This document shows positions 18,180 through 26,172 of a stretch of 64,000 bases of DNA, in pieces (the first letter of the stretch is position 1; every line of letters begins with the position of its first letter). Both the position numbers and the translations under genes were made by a program. The stretch is from VXPQ01 sp965223485 (GTDB taxonomy: Bacteria > Bacteroidota > Rhodothermia > Rhodothermales > VXPQ01). The notes under the pieces were generated by a model that searched no databases, was not told the DNA's origin, and worked only from the letters and a program-made list of their open reading frames with translations. Location of the stretch: NCBI GenBank assembly GCA_965223485.1, contig OZ244993.1, forward strand, positions 372,001 to 436,000, given 5' to 3'.

Positions 18180-19166
18180 CTACCCCTCCGAATCCTCAAT
18201 GGTCCCCAGACAGTAATCGCCTCCTCTCCGCTGTATGAAATCGAAGAACGGGGTGTCGGCAACCGCCCTGCTGGAGGGATATAACGTGGCTTCTTCATTG
18301 TACCCTCCGACCACCAGGCCATAACCGTTCTCCACGTTCGAAAGCGTGCCGGGCTGAATCAGCACGCGCTCATCCGATAGATCGCCTCCCGGCGGATCCC
18401 AATCGGAACTCCCGATAGTGACTTCCAGCTCCAGCCTCAATAAAGCAAGACCGTCCCGATGCGGATCCTCGAATTCATACTCCGGATCATCACTATGATA
18501 ATAAGATCGCATGGTTTCGTACAGCAGGTTCAGATCGACGGTGAATTCCCACCCGCGATCTGTTTTATTCTCCATGCCCTTGTGCGAAAACGTATAGCGG
18601 CGGCGAGGACTCGTACATACCGTATCGGGGTTATAATGAATATAAAAGGAGACATCGTATATGGTTTCTATGCGAACAAGCAAAAATGGCTCATCGTCGA
18701 ACCCCAAAACGCGCACATGCAGGTTTCGCGTGCCCGCATCTTCGTCCTCGATGCGCACCTCCCCGGGCACCTCCACATTCACGACGGTCTTCGCTCCGTC
18801 GGACCGCGCCACTTCCATGCGATGGCGGCTCCCGTATCCGGGCGTAAAATCGGCCCGGTAGATATGATCCAGCTGCCCCGTGGCGTTGGCCACCACCGAA
18901 TCCCGCCACACGTAGGTTGTGCCGCTACCCAGATCGGTCGAGGATACGACCGCATCGAGAGCATCCCCCGATTCCGGAAAAAGCAGGTTTTCCACGGGAC
19001 CGACAAGGACCGTCTGCATAGGCAGCTGGGGATTAAAGACGCCGTACAGCGAAAACGGCTCGTCCACCCCGGCCGGACCCGCCACGTCTTCCTCGCAGCC
19101 GACAAGGCATAAAAAGGCAACCAAAGACCCTGAAAGAAGCAGAATTCTTGCAATCGGGTACTGCAT
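18180..19166 (-). CDS. DUF4249-type lipoprotein, copy 2
   Basis: A 328-residue paralogue of the downstream lipoprotein with the same signal (LLLSGSLVAFLCLVGCEEDV) and the same last residues (CLGTIEDSEG). The first ~130 residues and the last ~90 match copy 1 closely, also at DNA level, whereas residues of about 135-235 differ strongly. This looks like a tandem duplication followed by diversification of one central region, or by gene conversion of the ends. It is first in a three-gene minus-strand set with copy 1 and the TonB receptor; 33 bases separate the two copies. Confidence 0.75.
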   Translation of the reverse strand: MQYPIARILLLSGSLVAFLCLVGCEEDVAGPAGVDEPFSLYGVFNPQLPMQTVLVGPVENLLFPESGDALDAVVSSTDLGSGTTYVWRDSVVANATGQLDHIYRADFTPGYGSRHRMEVARSDGAKTVVNVEVPGEVRIEDEDAGTRNLHVRVLGFDDEPFLLVRIETIYDVSFYIHYNPDTVCTSPRRRYTFSHKGMENKTDRGWEFTVDLNLLYETMRSYYHSDDPEYEFEDPHRDGLALLRLELEVTIGSSDWDPPGGDLSDERVLIQPGTLSNVENGYGLVVGGYNEEATLYPSSRAVADTPFFDFIQRRGGDYCLGTIEDSEG

Positions 19167-19223
19167 TACGCTGTCTTCTTATTGCCGCCAACTCAATAAT
19201 GCAAACCCCTCAGGCAGGAACCC

Positions 19224-19408
19224 TCACAAAAGGTTCTGGATACCAAGGACAGCAAGTGTTAAGGCAATCGCTGTTCCGACAAACCACTGGATCATGCGGG
19301 TTTTAGAAGCCTTGATCTCAGCCCGCACGTTATTGATCTCGGCCCGGACGAAGTCTTCGTGGTTATGTCATGCTCCAGCAGCTCCTTGTACTCCATTGCA
19401 TTATCCAT
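19224..19408 (-). pseudogene. Small coiled-coil membrane protein gene with a frameshift
   Basis: From the ATG at 19408 the frame reads MDNAMEYKELLEHDITTK and then goes out of register. The neighbouring frame continues as DFVRAEINNVRAEIKASKTR and MIQWFVGTAIALTLAVLGIQ NLL, stopping at TGA 19226-19224. Joined, this is a ~60-residue protein with a heptad-like charged helix and one C-terminal membrane segment, a layout like small DUF1640-type coiled-coil membrane proteins. A one-base deletion at the run around ACGAAGAC (about 19355) would explain it. It could be a true mutation, a sequencing error or, less likely, programmed frameshifting. Confidence 0.5.
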
Positions 19409-19556
19409 AGTGCTTCCTCTCGCTTTTTGCTTGCCCGGAATATACGAGGGTGAAACACGTGTTCTCCGGCGAAAATGTAACAAATTGTAATTTCGAAATC
19501 TTCCGTAGTCTTTTTCGGGATTTTCTGAAAACACCCGGTCATTGTCGATTCATGCG

Positions 19557-22500
19557 TCACAACGGCTCCACGTCCGGAAACCGGGTGCGGATGTACTCCC
19601 TGGCGTCATCGGGCGAAAGCTTCACGGTTCCCGGACCGCTCCGAACGAAAAAGTCGCCGCCTTCCACCGTCTCGACCTCCTTCCATGTCAGAAAGACAGG
19701 CTCCGGGCTCCTTTGGCAACTCACCACGCAGACGCCTTTCCCATCAACGATCTGTATCCTGGGATCAATGCATGTCCCGGCGCGATCTCCAAGTCCATTG
19801 CGGACGACCTGCGCAAGATGGAGCATGAACTTGTCATCGCTGCCGAGCCGATCACGTTCGATGCCGACCACAGAACCATCGTCGGCCACGCCCAGCAGGA
19901 GATCGCCCCCCTCCGTGTTCAGGAACGCCGCGATGGTCTTGAGCGCCGCATGCGTAATGCGTTTGTCGTCCTTGCGATCCTCCTTGAGGTTCCACCGGAG
20001 CGTGGACTTGAATTCCAGGGTCTTCGATTCGCTCTGTTTGATCAGTTCCTCGGCGCTTCGATGTGCGTGCAAGTATTGGTCGAAAAGAAGATCCTTGATG
20101 ATCTCTCCGAAGGCGTGATCGTCGGTGATACGCTTGTATAGATCGAAGTTGGAATCGACGATTTCCTGGATCACCTGCTCGACCTTGTGATCGAAGGTCA
20201 ACCTCACGTTTTCACGTGTGTTTACCCGCGCCGCGGCATTGAGTGCAGCGTCGTCGGCAAGCCTTCCCATCATCCGGCTGAGAGTGATGCGGTGTTCCGG
20301 GCCAAGTTCGACCCCGAAACGCTCGTTCAATTCGGCGATGATCCGCGAAAGCGTCTCCATCTCTTCCGGCGCCTGTCCGTGTGTGTTTCTCGGTCCAATG
20401 GGATCAAGCACTCCTTCCCTGCGCTCAAGACCGATTCTACCGCTCCCCGTCTGCTGAATTCTGTATGATTCCATATCGATATTCTGCTGCACCTCGGTCG
20501 GCAACTCGGCCCGGTCGGCCGGTAGCAAACGACGCAGGTACCGCGCGAAAACGTAGAGCTTCTCCAGGTCGGCGTCGGCGAAGTTCAGCACCTGGGCCAG
20601 GAACGCGTAGAGCCGGACGTAATCGGTGAGTTGGCCTCGAAAATCCTGTCGCTCGTCCTCGTGGAGTTCCCCGAAGCGTTCGACCACAGGCGTTAGTACG
20701 GCGTAGAGCCGGTCCTGCGTGATCTTGCCATCGAAGTATACCTTGGCGAAGCCGTCCACATCGGTCAGGGCATAGACCGGAAATGCGTCCAGGCGTGTCT
20801 GAATATCGTAGAGCAGATTGGGGTCGGTCGCTTCCGACAATAATGTCCTCTCGTAGTAGGGCTCGAAAGCCGCCCTGATGTCGTCGGCCTCGTTGGCGAA
20901 ATCGAGCACCATCGCGCCTTGCTTTTCGGGGTGCGTGCGATTGAGCCGGGACAACGTCTGTACAGCGTTTACGCCGCCGAGCTTTTTGTCGACATACATG
21001 GCTTGCAATAACGGCTGGTCGAATCCCGTCTGGAATTTGTTGGCGACAATCAGGAACCGGTACTCCTGTCTCTCGAACGTCCTGACCGTCTGCGTTTCCG
21101 GCAGACCATTCATGTTCGCCTCGGTGTAGGATGCGCCGCCATCCTCAACCGCACCGGAGAACGCGACCAGTGCCTTGAACGGGTACCCCTGTTCGGCCAG
21201 ATACTTGTCCACCGCCAGCTTGTAGCGCACGGCGTGCAGACGCGAGCGGGTGACGATCATGGCCTTGGCCCTCCCGTCGATCCGGTTCTGCACCCGCTCG
21301 GCAAAGTGCTCCACCATGATGCGCACTTTCTCGCCGATAGCATGGGGATGAAGTTCGACAAAGGATTTCAGCAGATAGGCGGCTTTTTGCTTGTCGTAAC
21401 GCGGATCCTCTTCGACCTTCTTCCAGAGCCGCCAGTAGGCTTTATATGTTGTGTAGTGCTCAAGGACATCGAGAATGAACCCCTCTTCGATCGCCTGGCG
21501 CATACTGTACAGATGAAACGGCTCGAATGAATCGTTTTCGCGTTTTGCCCCGAAAAGCTCCAGGGTCTTCGGCTTGGGCGTCGCAGTGAAAGCAAAGGTG
21601 GAAAGATTGGGCAATCGCCCACGCCTTTCCATCTCGGCCAGAATCGCGTTCTCAAGCTCCTCTTCGGGAGTTTCTGCTGCGGATTCCTCGCTCTCCGCAT
21701 CATCGAGCGAGGTCGAAGACAGCACCGCCTTGAGGCTTTTCGTGCTCTCGCCCGATTGCGACGAGTGGGCTTCGTCGATGATGAGCGCGAAGCGCCTACC
21801 CGGCAATTCACCGATCTCTTCAGCGATTACCGGAAACTTCTGGAGCGTGGTGACGATAATGGTCTTTCCCGATTCGAGCGCTTCCTTGAGTTGGCGCGAG
21901 GTGGTGTCGATGTTTTCCACCACGCCCAGTGTTTGTTCGAACTGGCGTAGAGTGCTTTGGAGTTGGCGGTCAAGCACCCGGCGGTCCGTGACCACCACGA
22001 TGGAATCGAAAACGCGACGATTATCGGCGTCGTGCAGCGTGGAGAGCTGGTGGGCAAGCCAGGCGATGGTGAAGCTTTTGCCGCTCCCGGCCGAGTGCTG
22101 GATGAGGTAACGCTGCCCTGGCCCGGCGTTCCGCGCGTCCGCTACGAGTCGGCGTACGCAATCGAGCTGCTGATAGCGCGGAAAAATGAGGAAACGCTTG
22201 CCGGTCTTGCGGCCGTTATCGTCTTCTTCCTCGACTTCATGAATGAATTGGCGCACCAGTTCCAGGACACTACCGCACGCCCAGGTCTCTTCCCAAAGAT
22301 AGCTGGTGGCGTAGCCCGCTTGCGTCGGCGGTACGGGCGGGTTTCCCGCGCCCCCATACTTACCCTTGTTAAAGGGCAGAAAACGGGTCCCGGCGCCGTC
22401 CAGACGGGTGGTGACATAGACCAGGTCCGTATCCACGGCGAAGTGTCCGAGACACCGGCCATAGGCCAGCAGCGGCTCCCCCCGCGGGTCGCGGTCGGTC

Positions 22501-23111
22501 TTGTACTGCCGAATGGCGTCCTCGACGGCCTGGCCGCTCAGCGGGTTCTTCAGTTCCGCTGTGAAGATGGGGATGCCGTTCAGAAACAGCACCAGATCGA
22601 GGCTTTTTTCGTTCCTGGCGCTGTATCGAACCTGACGGACCACGGCGAAAAAGTTCGCCAGGTACAACCGGCGGGTTTCTTCGTTGAGCCCGCTGGCCGG
22701 GCGGAAAAAGGCCAACCGGAACGCGGAGCCCCTGTCCTTCACGCCGCGCCGCAGGACATCGAGGGTCCCGCGACGCTCGATCTCGGACGACAGGCGTTTC
22801 AGAAACTGCTCCTCAACCTGAGCGCCGTAGTGCTCGGACAGCCTCTGCCATTCCTTCGGTTGCGTGGCGAGAATAAAATCCAGGACATCGCGAGGCAAGA
22901 GACAAAGCGCACGGTCGTAGTCCTCGGGCTCCCGCCTGCGATAGCTACCAGCATGCATCCCCGGATCGCCGTAGGGTACCGGGGGTTCGCGCACACCGGC
23001 AACGCCGTCCGGACCGTGACGAAGCAATGCCGCCTCGATGGCTTCTTCGAAGGCAATCTCGGAAATCCTCCTGGAATTCATAGAGTATCTCGTGCCGTCG
23101 TTGACATGCAT
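19557..23111 (-). CDS. hsdR: Type I restriction subunit HsdR with C-terminal AlbA_2 domain
   Basis: An 1184-residue motor/nuclease subunit. The start at 23111 has AGGAG nine bases upstream. Domains in order: PD-(D/E)xK nuclease (Asp172 and ELK at 186-188 in FLNGIPIFTAELKNP), superfamily-2 translocase with HSAGSGKS at 339-346 and DEAH at 446-449, later helicase motifs including FQTGFDQPLLQAMYVDK, and a helical HsdM-docking region. The last ~150 residues are a separate AlbA_2/Schlafen-type domain (TLEFKSTLRWNLKEDRKDD, FLNTEGGDLLLGVADDGSVV). HsdR cuts unmethylated DNA after translocation in complex with HsdM and HsdS, which lie upstream with AbiE and HicAB genes in between. Confidence 0.93.
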   Translation of the reverse strand: MHVNDGTRYSMNSRRISEIAFEEAIEAALLRHGPDGVAGVREPPVPYGDPGMHAGSYRRREPEDYDRALCLLPRDVLDFILATQPKEWQRLSEHYGAQVEEQFLKRLSSEIERRGTLDVLRRGVKDRGSAFRLAFFRPASGLNEETRRLYLANFFAVVRQVRYSARNEKSLDLVLFLNGIPIFTAELKNPLSGQAVEDAIRQYKTDRDPRGEPLLAYGRCLGHFAVDTDLVYVTTRLDGAGTRFLPFNKGKYGGAGNPPVPPTQAGYATSYLWEETWACGSVLELVRQFIHEVEEEDDNGRKTGKRFLIFPRYQQLDCVRRLVADARNAGPGQRYLIQHSAGSGKSFTIAWLAHQLSTLHDADNRRVFDSIVVVTDRRVLDRQLQSTLRQFEQTLGVVENIDTTSRQLKEALESGKTIIVTTLQKFPVIAEEIGELPGRRFALIIDEAHSSQSGESTKSLKAVLSSTSLDDAESEESAAETPEEELENAILAEMERRGRLPNLSTFAFTATPKPKTLELFGAKRENDSFEPFHLYSMRQAIEEGFILDVLEHYTTYKAYWRLWKKVEEDPRYDKQKAAYLLKSFVELHPHAIGEKVRIMVEHFAERVQNRIDGRAKAMIVTRSRLHAVRYKLAVDKYLAEQGYPFKALVAFSGAVEDGGASYTEANMNGLPETQTVRTFERQEYRFLIVANKFQTGFDQPLLQAMYVDKKLGGVNAVQTLSRLNRTHPEKQGAMVLDFANEADDIRAAFEPYYERTLLSEATDPNLLYDIQTRLDAFPVYALTDVDGFAKVYFDGKITQDRLYAVLTPVVERFGELHEDERQDFRGQLTDYVRLYAFLAQVLNFADADLEKLYVFARYLRRLLPADRAELPTEVQQNIDMESYRIQQTGSGRIGLERREGVLDPIGPRNTHGQAPEEMETLSRIIAELNERFGVELGPEHRITLSRMMGRLADDAALNAAARVNTRENVRLTFDHKVEQVIQEIVDSNFDLYKRITDDHAFGEIIKDLLFDQYLHAHRSAEELIKQSESKTLEFKSTLRWNLKEDRKDDKRITHAALKTIAAFLNTEGGDLLLGVADDGSVVGIERDRLGSDDKFMLHLAQVVRNGLGDRAGTCIDPRIQIVDGKGVCVVSCQRSPEPVFLTWKEVETVEGGDFFVRSGPGTVKLSPDDAREYIRTRFPDVEPL

Positions 23112-23133
23112 AACGGCCTACTCCTGGCACTCG

Positions 23134-23562
23134 TTATGCCGCCCGGGACTCTACAATCAGTTCCCGGCCCAACGACCGCAGGGCTTTGTGAAGGCGGTTG
23201 GCGGCGGTGTGATGCCGCGGGTCAAGCATGCGACGCACGACTTTCTCGTTGACGCCGAGGCGTCGAGCGATGCTGAGGCGCGAGAGGCCGCTTTCCCGAA
23301 ACGCAAGGACGAACGCGGCCTTTGCAGCCATGTCGGGCGGAACAGTAACGTAGTGCTCGCCGGCGCACCGACGGCTGGGTACCGGGATGGACTCGCCGTC
23401 GTCAATGCGGCCGGCGACAGCTTCCTCCAGCGCGTCGCGGGCCTCGGCAAGAGCTGCCGACTTGTCGGCGCCGGAAGTGAAACATTCCGGAAAGTCCCGG
23501 AACGAAACGACGATCTCGCCCGAAGAATCGGGCTGAAGCCGGGCCGGATAGCGGAACTGCAT
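23134..23562 (-). CDS. hicB: HicB-family antitoxin
   Basis: A 142-residue HicB. The N-terminal half is the partly degenerate RNase-H-like fold that binds HicA (QFRYPARLQPD, IVVSFRDFPECFTSG, ALAEARDALEEAVAGRI, IPVPS); the C-terminal half is a helix-turn-helix (about 95-135: LSRLSIARRLGVNEKVVRRML) for autoregulation of the pair. GAGGG lies about eight bases before the ATG. It follows hicA by 23 bases and precedes hsdR by 22 bases, so the toxin-antitoxin pair is inside the restriction operon. Confidence 0.92.
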   Translation of the reverse strand: MQFRYPARLQPDSSGEIVVSFRDFPECFTSGADKSAALAEARDALEEAVAGRIDDGESIPVPSRRCAGEHYVTVPPDMAAKAAFVLAFRESGLSRLSIARRLGVNEKVVRRMLDPRHHTAANRLHKALRSLGRELIVESRAA

Positions 23563-23585
23563 GACGATTTCCCTCTCTATTGGTC

Positions 23586-23819
23586 TTACCGAAAGTCACT
23601 GCGGTCAAGGCCAAGCTGACGAATCATAGCGGACAGAAGACCTGGGGCAAGCTCCTTGCGGCGATCTTTAACGACGGTCTTTCGGGAGCCGTAATACAGG
23701 GTGGAGTGACTCCCTTTGCCGCGCTTGGTATCGATGCGAACAGAAACATTGCGCTCTGCGCCAATCTCAAAAACCCGTTTTACGAATTCTCTGCCTCTCA
23801 CGTCCCCAAAATAGGACAT
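23586..23819 (-). CDS. hicA: HicA-family mRNA interferase toxin
   Basis: A 77-residue HicA with the double-stranded-RNA-binding-like fold: REFVKRVFEIGAE, the catalytic-His region KRGKGSHSTLYYGSRKTVV and the C-terminal LAPGLLSAMIRQLGLDRSDF. The family cleaves mRNA and is held in check by HicB encoded next to it. It is full length, with the catalytic His intact. A palindrome overlaps its start codon. It lies 104 bases after hsdS and in the usual toxin-first order. Confidence 0.9.
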   Translation of the reverse strand: MSYFGDVRGREFVKRVFEIGAERNVSVRIDTKRGKGSHSTLYYGSRKTVVKDRRKELAPGLLSAMIRQLGLDRSDFR

Positions 23820-23827
23820 TTATGTCC
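23814..23827 (-). promoter_or_regulatory. Palindrome over the hicA start (possible HicB operator)
   Basis: GGACAT-TT-ATGTCC at 23814-23827 is a perfect inverted repeat with six-base arms and a two-base spacer; the hicA ATG lies inside it. HicB antitoxins with a helix-turn-helix bind palindromes near the hicA promoter, so this is a candidate operator. The position on the start codon is unusual and no clear promoter was identified, so the call is tentative. Confidence 0.35.
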
Positions 23828-23923
23828 GAATATCAAAGCCCCGGCGCGTGCGCATGAGTACTCCGGGCGCGCCACGCATCTGCCCGCATCCAGCGCAGAA
23901 GTGTGGTTGCACTCTGACTCGGT

Positions 23924-25306
23924 TCACGCGGCAGCCTCCCGTACGTCGATCTTACCCGTCACTGCTGCCGATATAAGCGCGGTGCGCTGCTCTTTCAGCA
24001 GGTCGATGGCTTTGCGGATTTTGGCGACAAGGGCATCGATTTTGGCCGTTTCGCGGTCGAGGAAGGCGGCGATGGCGCGTTGTTCGGGTAGGGGTGGGAG
24101 GGCAATGTCCAAACAGACAAGTTCGCTCGTGTTAATGGCCGGGTAACTCACCCCCACTGAATGCGCCACAACACGTTCGACGAAATAAGGAGCGTTTACG
24201 GCATAAGCGACAAATTCGTCGTCCATTTGCCAAGGACGTATTACCGCGAATCCAGTGGACACGATAAGACTCGCATCCGTCGCCTCAATTCGAGCTATTG
24301 CCCTCAGGTAAGTCCGAACCGTTGAGATTATCACGTCACCATGGCGCACAATGCGACGCGCCCGGGAAGGTGCATCCGCAAATACCAACTTCTCCACATC
24401 CGTGATTCCTTGAATGGGATCGACGTTCCCAATATCCACGTAGTCAATTTCCATACCTGGATCGGTAGTCTCAGGAAGCGCCTCGTCATTGACGGTTGCA
24501 AGATGCTTCAGCCGCTTCACCCCCCAATGCTCCGGCGCCTCCCCCAGCCACTCGACGCCGGAATCCTTCATCGGGACATCCGGGTCGAGGCCCTTGGTCA
24601 CAGCCTGCGTGATGAGCGCGGTGCGCTTCTCCTGGAGCAACTCAATCAGACGCTCTTTCCTAGCCACGAGGTCATCGATTCTGGCCGTTTCGCGGTCGAG
24701 GAAAGCGGCGATGGCGCGTTGTTCGGTGAGGGATGGGAGAGCAATACCCAAACAGACGAGTTCGCTCGCGTTGATGGCCGGGTAACTCACCCCCACTGAA
24801 TGCGCCACAACACGTTCGACGAAATAAGGAGCGTTTACGGCATAGGCGACAAATCCGTCGTCCATTTGCCAAGGGCGTATTACCGCGAATCCAGTAGACA
24901 CGATAAGATTCGCATCCGTCGCCCCGATTTGGGCTATTGCTCTCAGGTAAGTCCGAACCGTCGAGATTATCACGTCACCCTGGCGCACAATGCGACGCGC
25001 CCGGGAAGGTGCATCCGCAAATACCAACTTCTCTACATCCGTGATTCCTTGAATGGGATCGACGTTCCCAATATCCACGTAGTCAATTTCCATACCCGGA
25101 TCGGTAGTCTCAGGAAGCGCCTCGTCATTGACGGTTGCAAGATGCTTCAGCCGCTTCACCCCCCAATGCTCCGGCGCCTCCCCCAACCACTCGATGCCCG
25201 AGTCCTTGTAGTCCGGATAGGGCTTTAGCCTCCGTAGCGCACCGGCATTTCCGGTTCTCTCCCGCTGGGGGATCACGTCCTCTCCATGTCTTATGTCTTT
25301 ATGCAT
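23924..25306 (-). CDS. hsdS: Type I specificity subunit HsdS with two near-identical TRDs
   Basis: A 460-residue HsdS starting at the ATG at 25306, which overlaps the abiEii stop in ATGCATAA. HsdS normally holds two unrelated target-recognition domains, each reading one half of a split site, separated by conserved helices. Here both halves start DSG(I/V)EWLGEAPEHWGVKRLK and are almost the same: residues 34-211 and 247-424 differ at only about ten positions. The spacer helix (LVARKERLIELLQEKRTALI) and the terminal helix (LVAKIRKAIDLLKEQRTALI) are distinct. If active, it should read a palindromic bipartite site. Confidence 0.93.
   Translation of the reverse strand: MHKDIRHGEDVIPQRERTGNAGALRRLKPYPDYKDSGIEWLGEAPEHWGVKRLKHLATVNDEALPETTDPGMEIDYVDIGNVDPIQGITDVEKLVFADAPSRARRIVRQGDVIISTVRTYLRAIAQIGATDANLIVSTGFAVIRPWQMDDGFVAYAVNAPYFVERVVAHSVGVSYPAINASELVCLGIALPSLTEQRAIAAFLDRETARIDDLVARKERLIELLQEKRTALITQAVTKGLDPDVPMKDSGVEWLGEAPEHWGVKRLKHLATVNDEALPETTDPGMEIDYVDIGNVDPIQGITDVEKLVFADAPSRARRIVRHGDVIISTVRTYLRAIARIEATDASLIVSTGFAVIRPWQMDDEFVAYAVNAPYFVERVVAHSVGVSYPAINTSELVCLDIALPPLPEQRAIAAFLDRETAKIDALVAKIRKAIDLLKEQRTALISAAVTGKIDVREAAA
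24035..24568 (-). repeat. hsdS internal direct repeat, second copy
   Basis: The copy encoding the second target-recognition domain. It lies 639 bases downstream (minus strand) of the first copy and is close to identical to it at DNA level, for example in the shared segments that encode EALPETTDPGMEIDYVDIGN and VVAHSVGVSYPAIN. Such a direct repeat can recombine and delete one domain. Confidence 0.9.
24674..25207 (-). repeat. hsdS internal direct repeat, first copy
   Basis: The copy encoding the first target-recognition domain, about 534 bases, matching the second copy with few substitutions. The amino-acid changes between the copies include I/V in the opening motif, Q/H before GDVI, AQIGATDAN against ARIEATDAS, DG/DE after WQMD, NASEL/NTSEL and SLTEQ/PLPEQ. 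Confidence 0.9.
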
Positions 25307-26141
25307 GATCCCCGTCCTCGGCATCCTGCTCTGCAACCGATCCCCACGGGCCTCCGGGAGGCCAATGCAAATCGAACGGGGTATCTGCAACAATACTTGC
25401 GTGGACCTGGGCAAAGAAACTTCGCACACGTTCGCCGACAACTTCAAATGCTTCCGGGGGTGGCGACAGAAGTGTTCCCTCGGACCGATAATCGCGCCAT
25501 CGGGTATTGAGGGCTTCGTCGGAATAAAACGCCAACGTCAATGCGACAGGCGTTTCCTCGAATACTGGCGTCCTGCGCCGCTCAAAGCAGCTATGGATTG
25601 CCTCACGCAATGCCGCACCCTCGAAGGAAAACGCCCCCGACAAGGCCCAAACGTCATAAAAATCCTTCATGCGGCTGTTGCGTTTCCCCAGGCTCACCAT
25701 GGCGTCGAACTTTTCGGCAAGGCTCGTCACCATTGGATATACTTGCACAACGGGTACGGGAATGCCTTTGATCAACGTGCTCATGGATATTTCATGCGGG
25801 GCAGGCGTAACCACATCGCCGAAGCCAAAGTCGATCTGGATAGGGATTCTTGCCGTTCCCAAGCGACAAATCATCTTGACACGCTGGCCCTGAAAGCGCT
25901 GTCCGGCGCGGATGGGAGATATCCGCACACTGTCGAGATCAAAGGTCAAGCCATCCACGGGGCAATCGACCTTACAGATAGCCGCCATGATTTTCCGAAC
26001 GGATGCCTCATCGCTGCGACCCGAGGCCAACAAGTCGATGTCGCGAGTACTGCGGTAGGGTTCCTCCATCCAAACGACCAGTAGCGTAGCTGCCTTCAGA
26101 ACGCACCGGTCGCGTACCGACGAAGCGCCAAGGCGGTAAAG

Positions 26142-26149
26142 AAATCTTT
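26142..26149. repeat. Target-site duplication, left copy
   Basis: AAATCTTT directly before the left inverted repeat. The same eight bases follow the right inverted repeat at 27452-27459. Keeping a single copy restores the abiEii reading frame exactly, which shows that it was made by the insertion. Confidence 0.9.
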
Positions 26150-26172
26150 GGGACTTATATACGATAGTAACC
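26150..26172 (+). repeat. Left terminal inverted repeat
   Basis: A 23-base sequence beginning GGGACTTATATACGAT and ending AGTAACC, identical to the reverse complement of the right end. It also encodes the last residues (YYRI) and the stop codon of TnpB, so the coding region runs into the end of the element. Confidence 0.92.

Noticed and set aside
25299..26069. A complete AbiEii starting at 26069
   Set aside because: The frame continues upstream with family-like sequence up to the TnpB element and resumes beyond it, so the 256-residue frame is only the 3' part.
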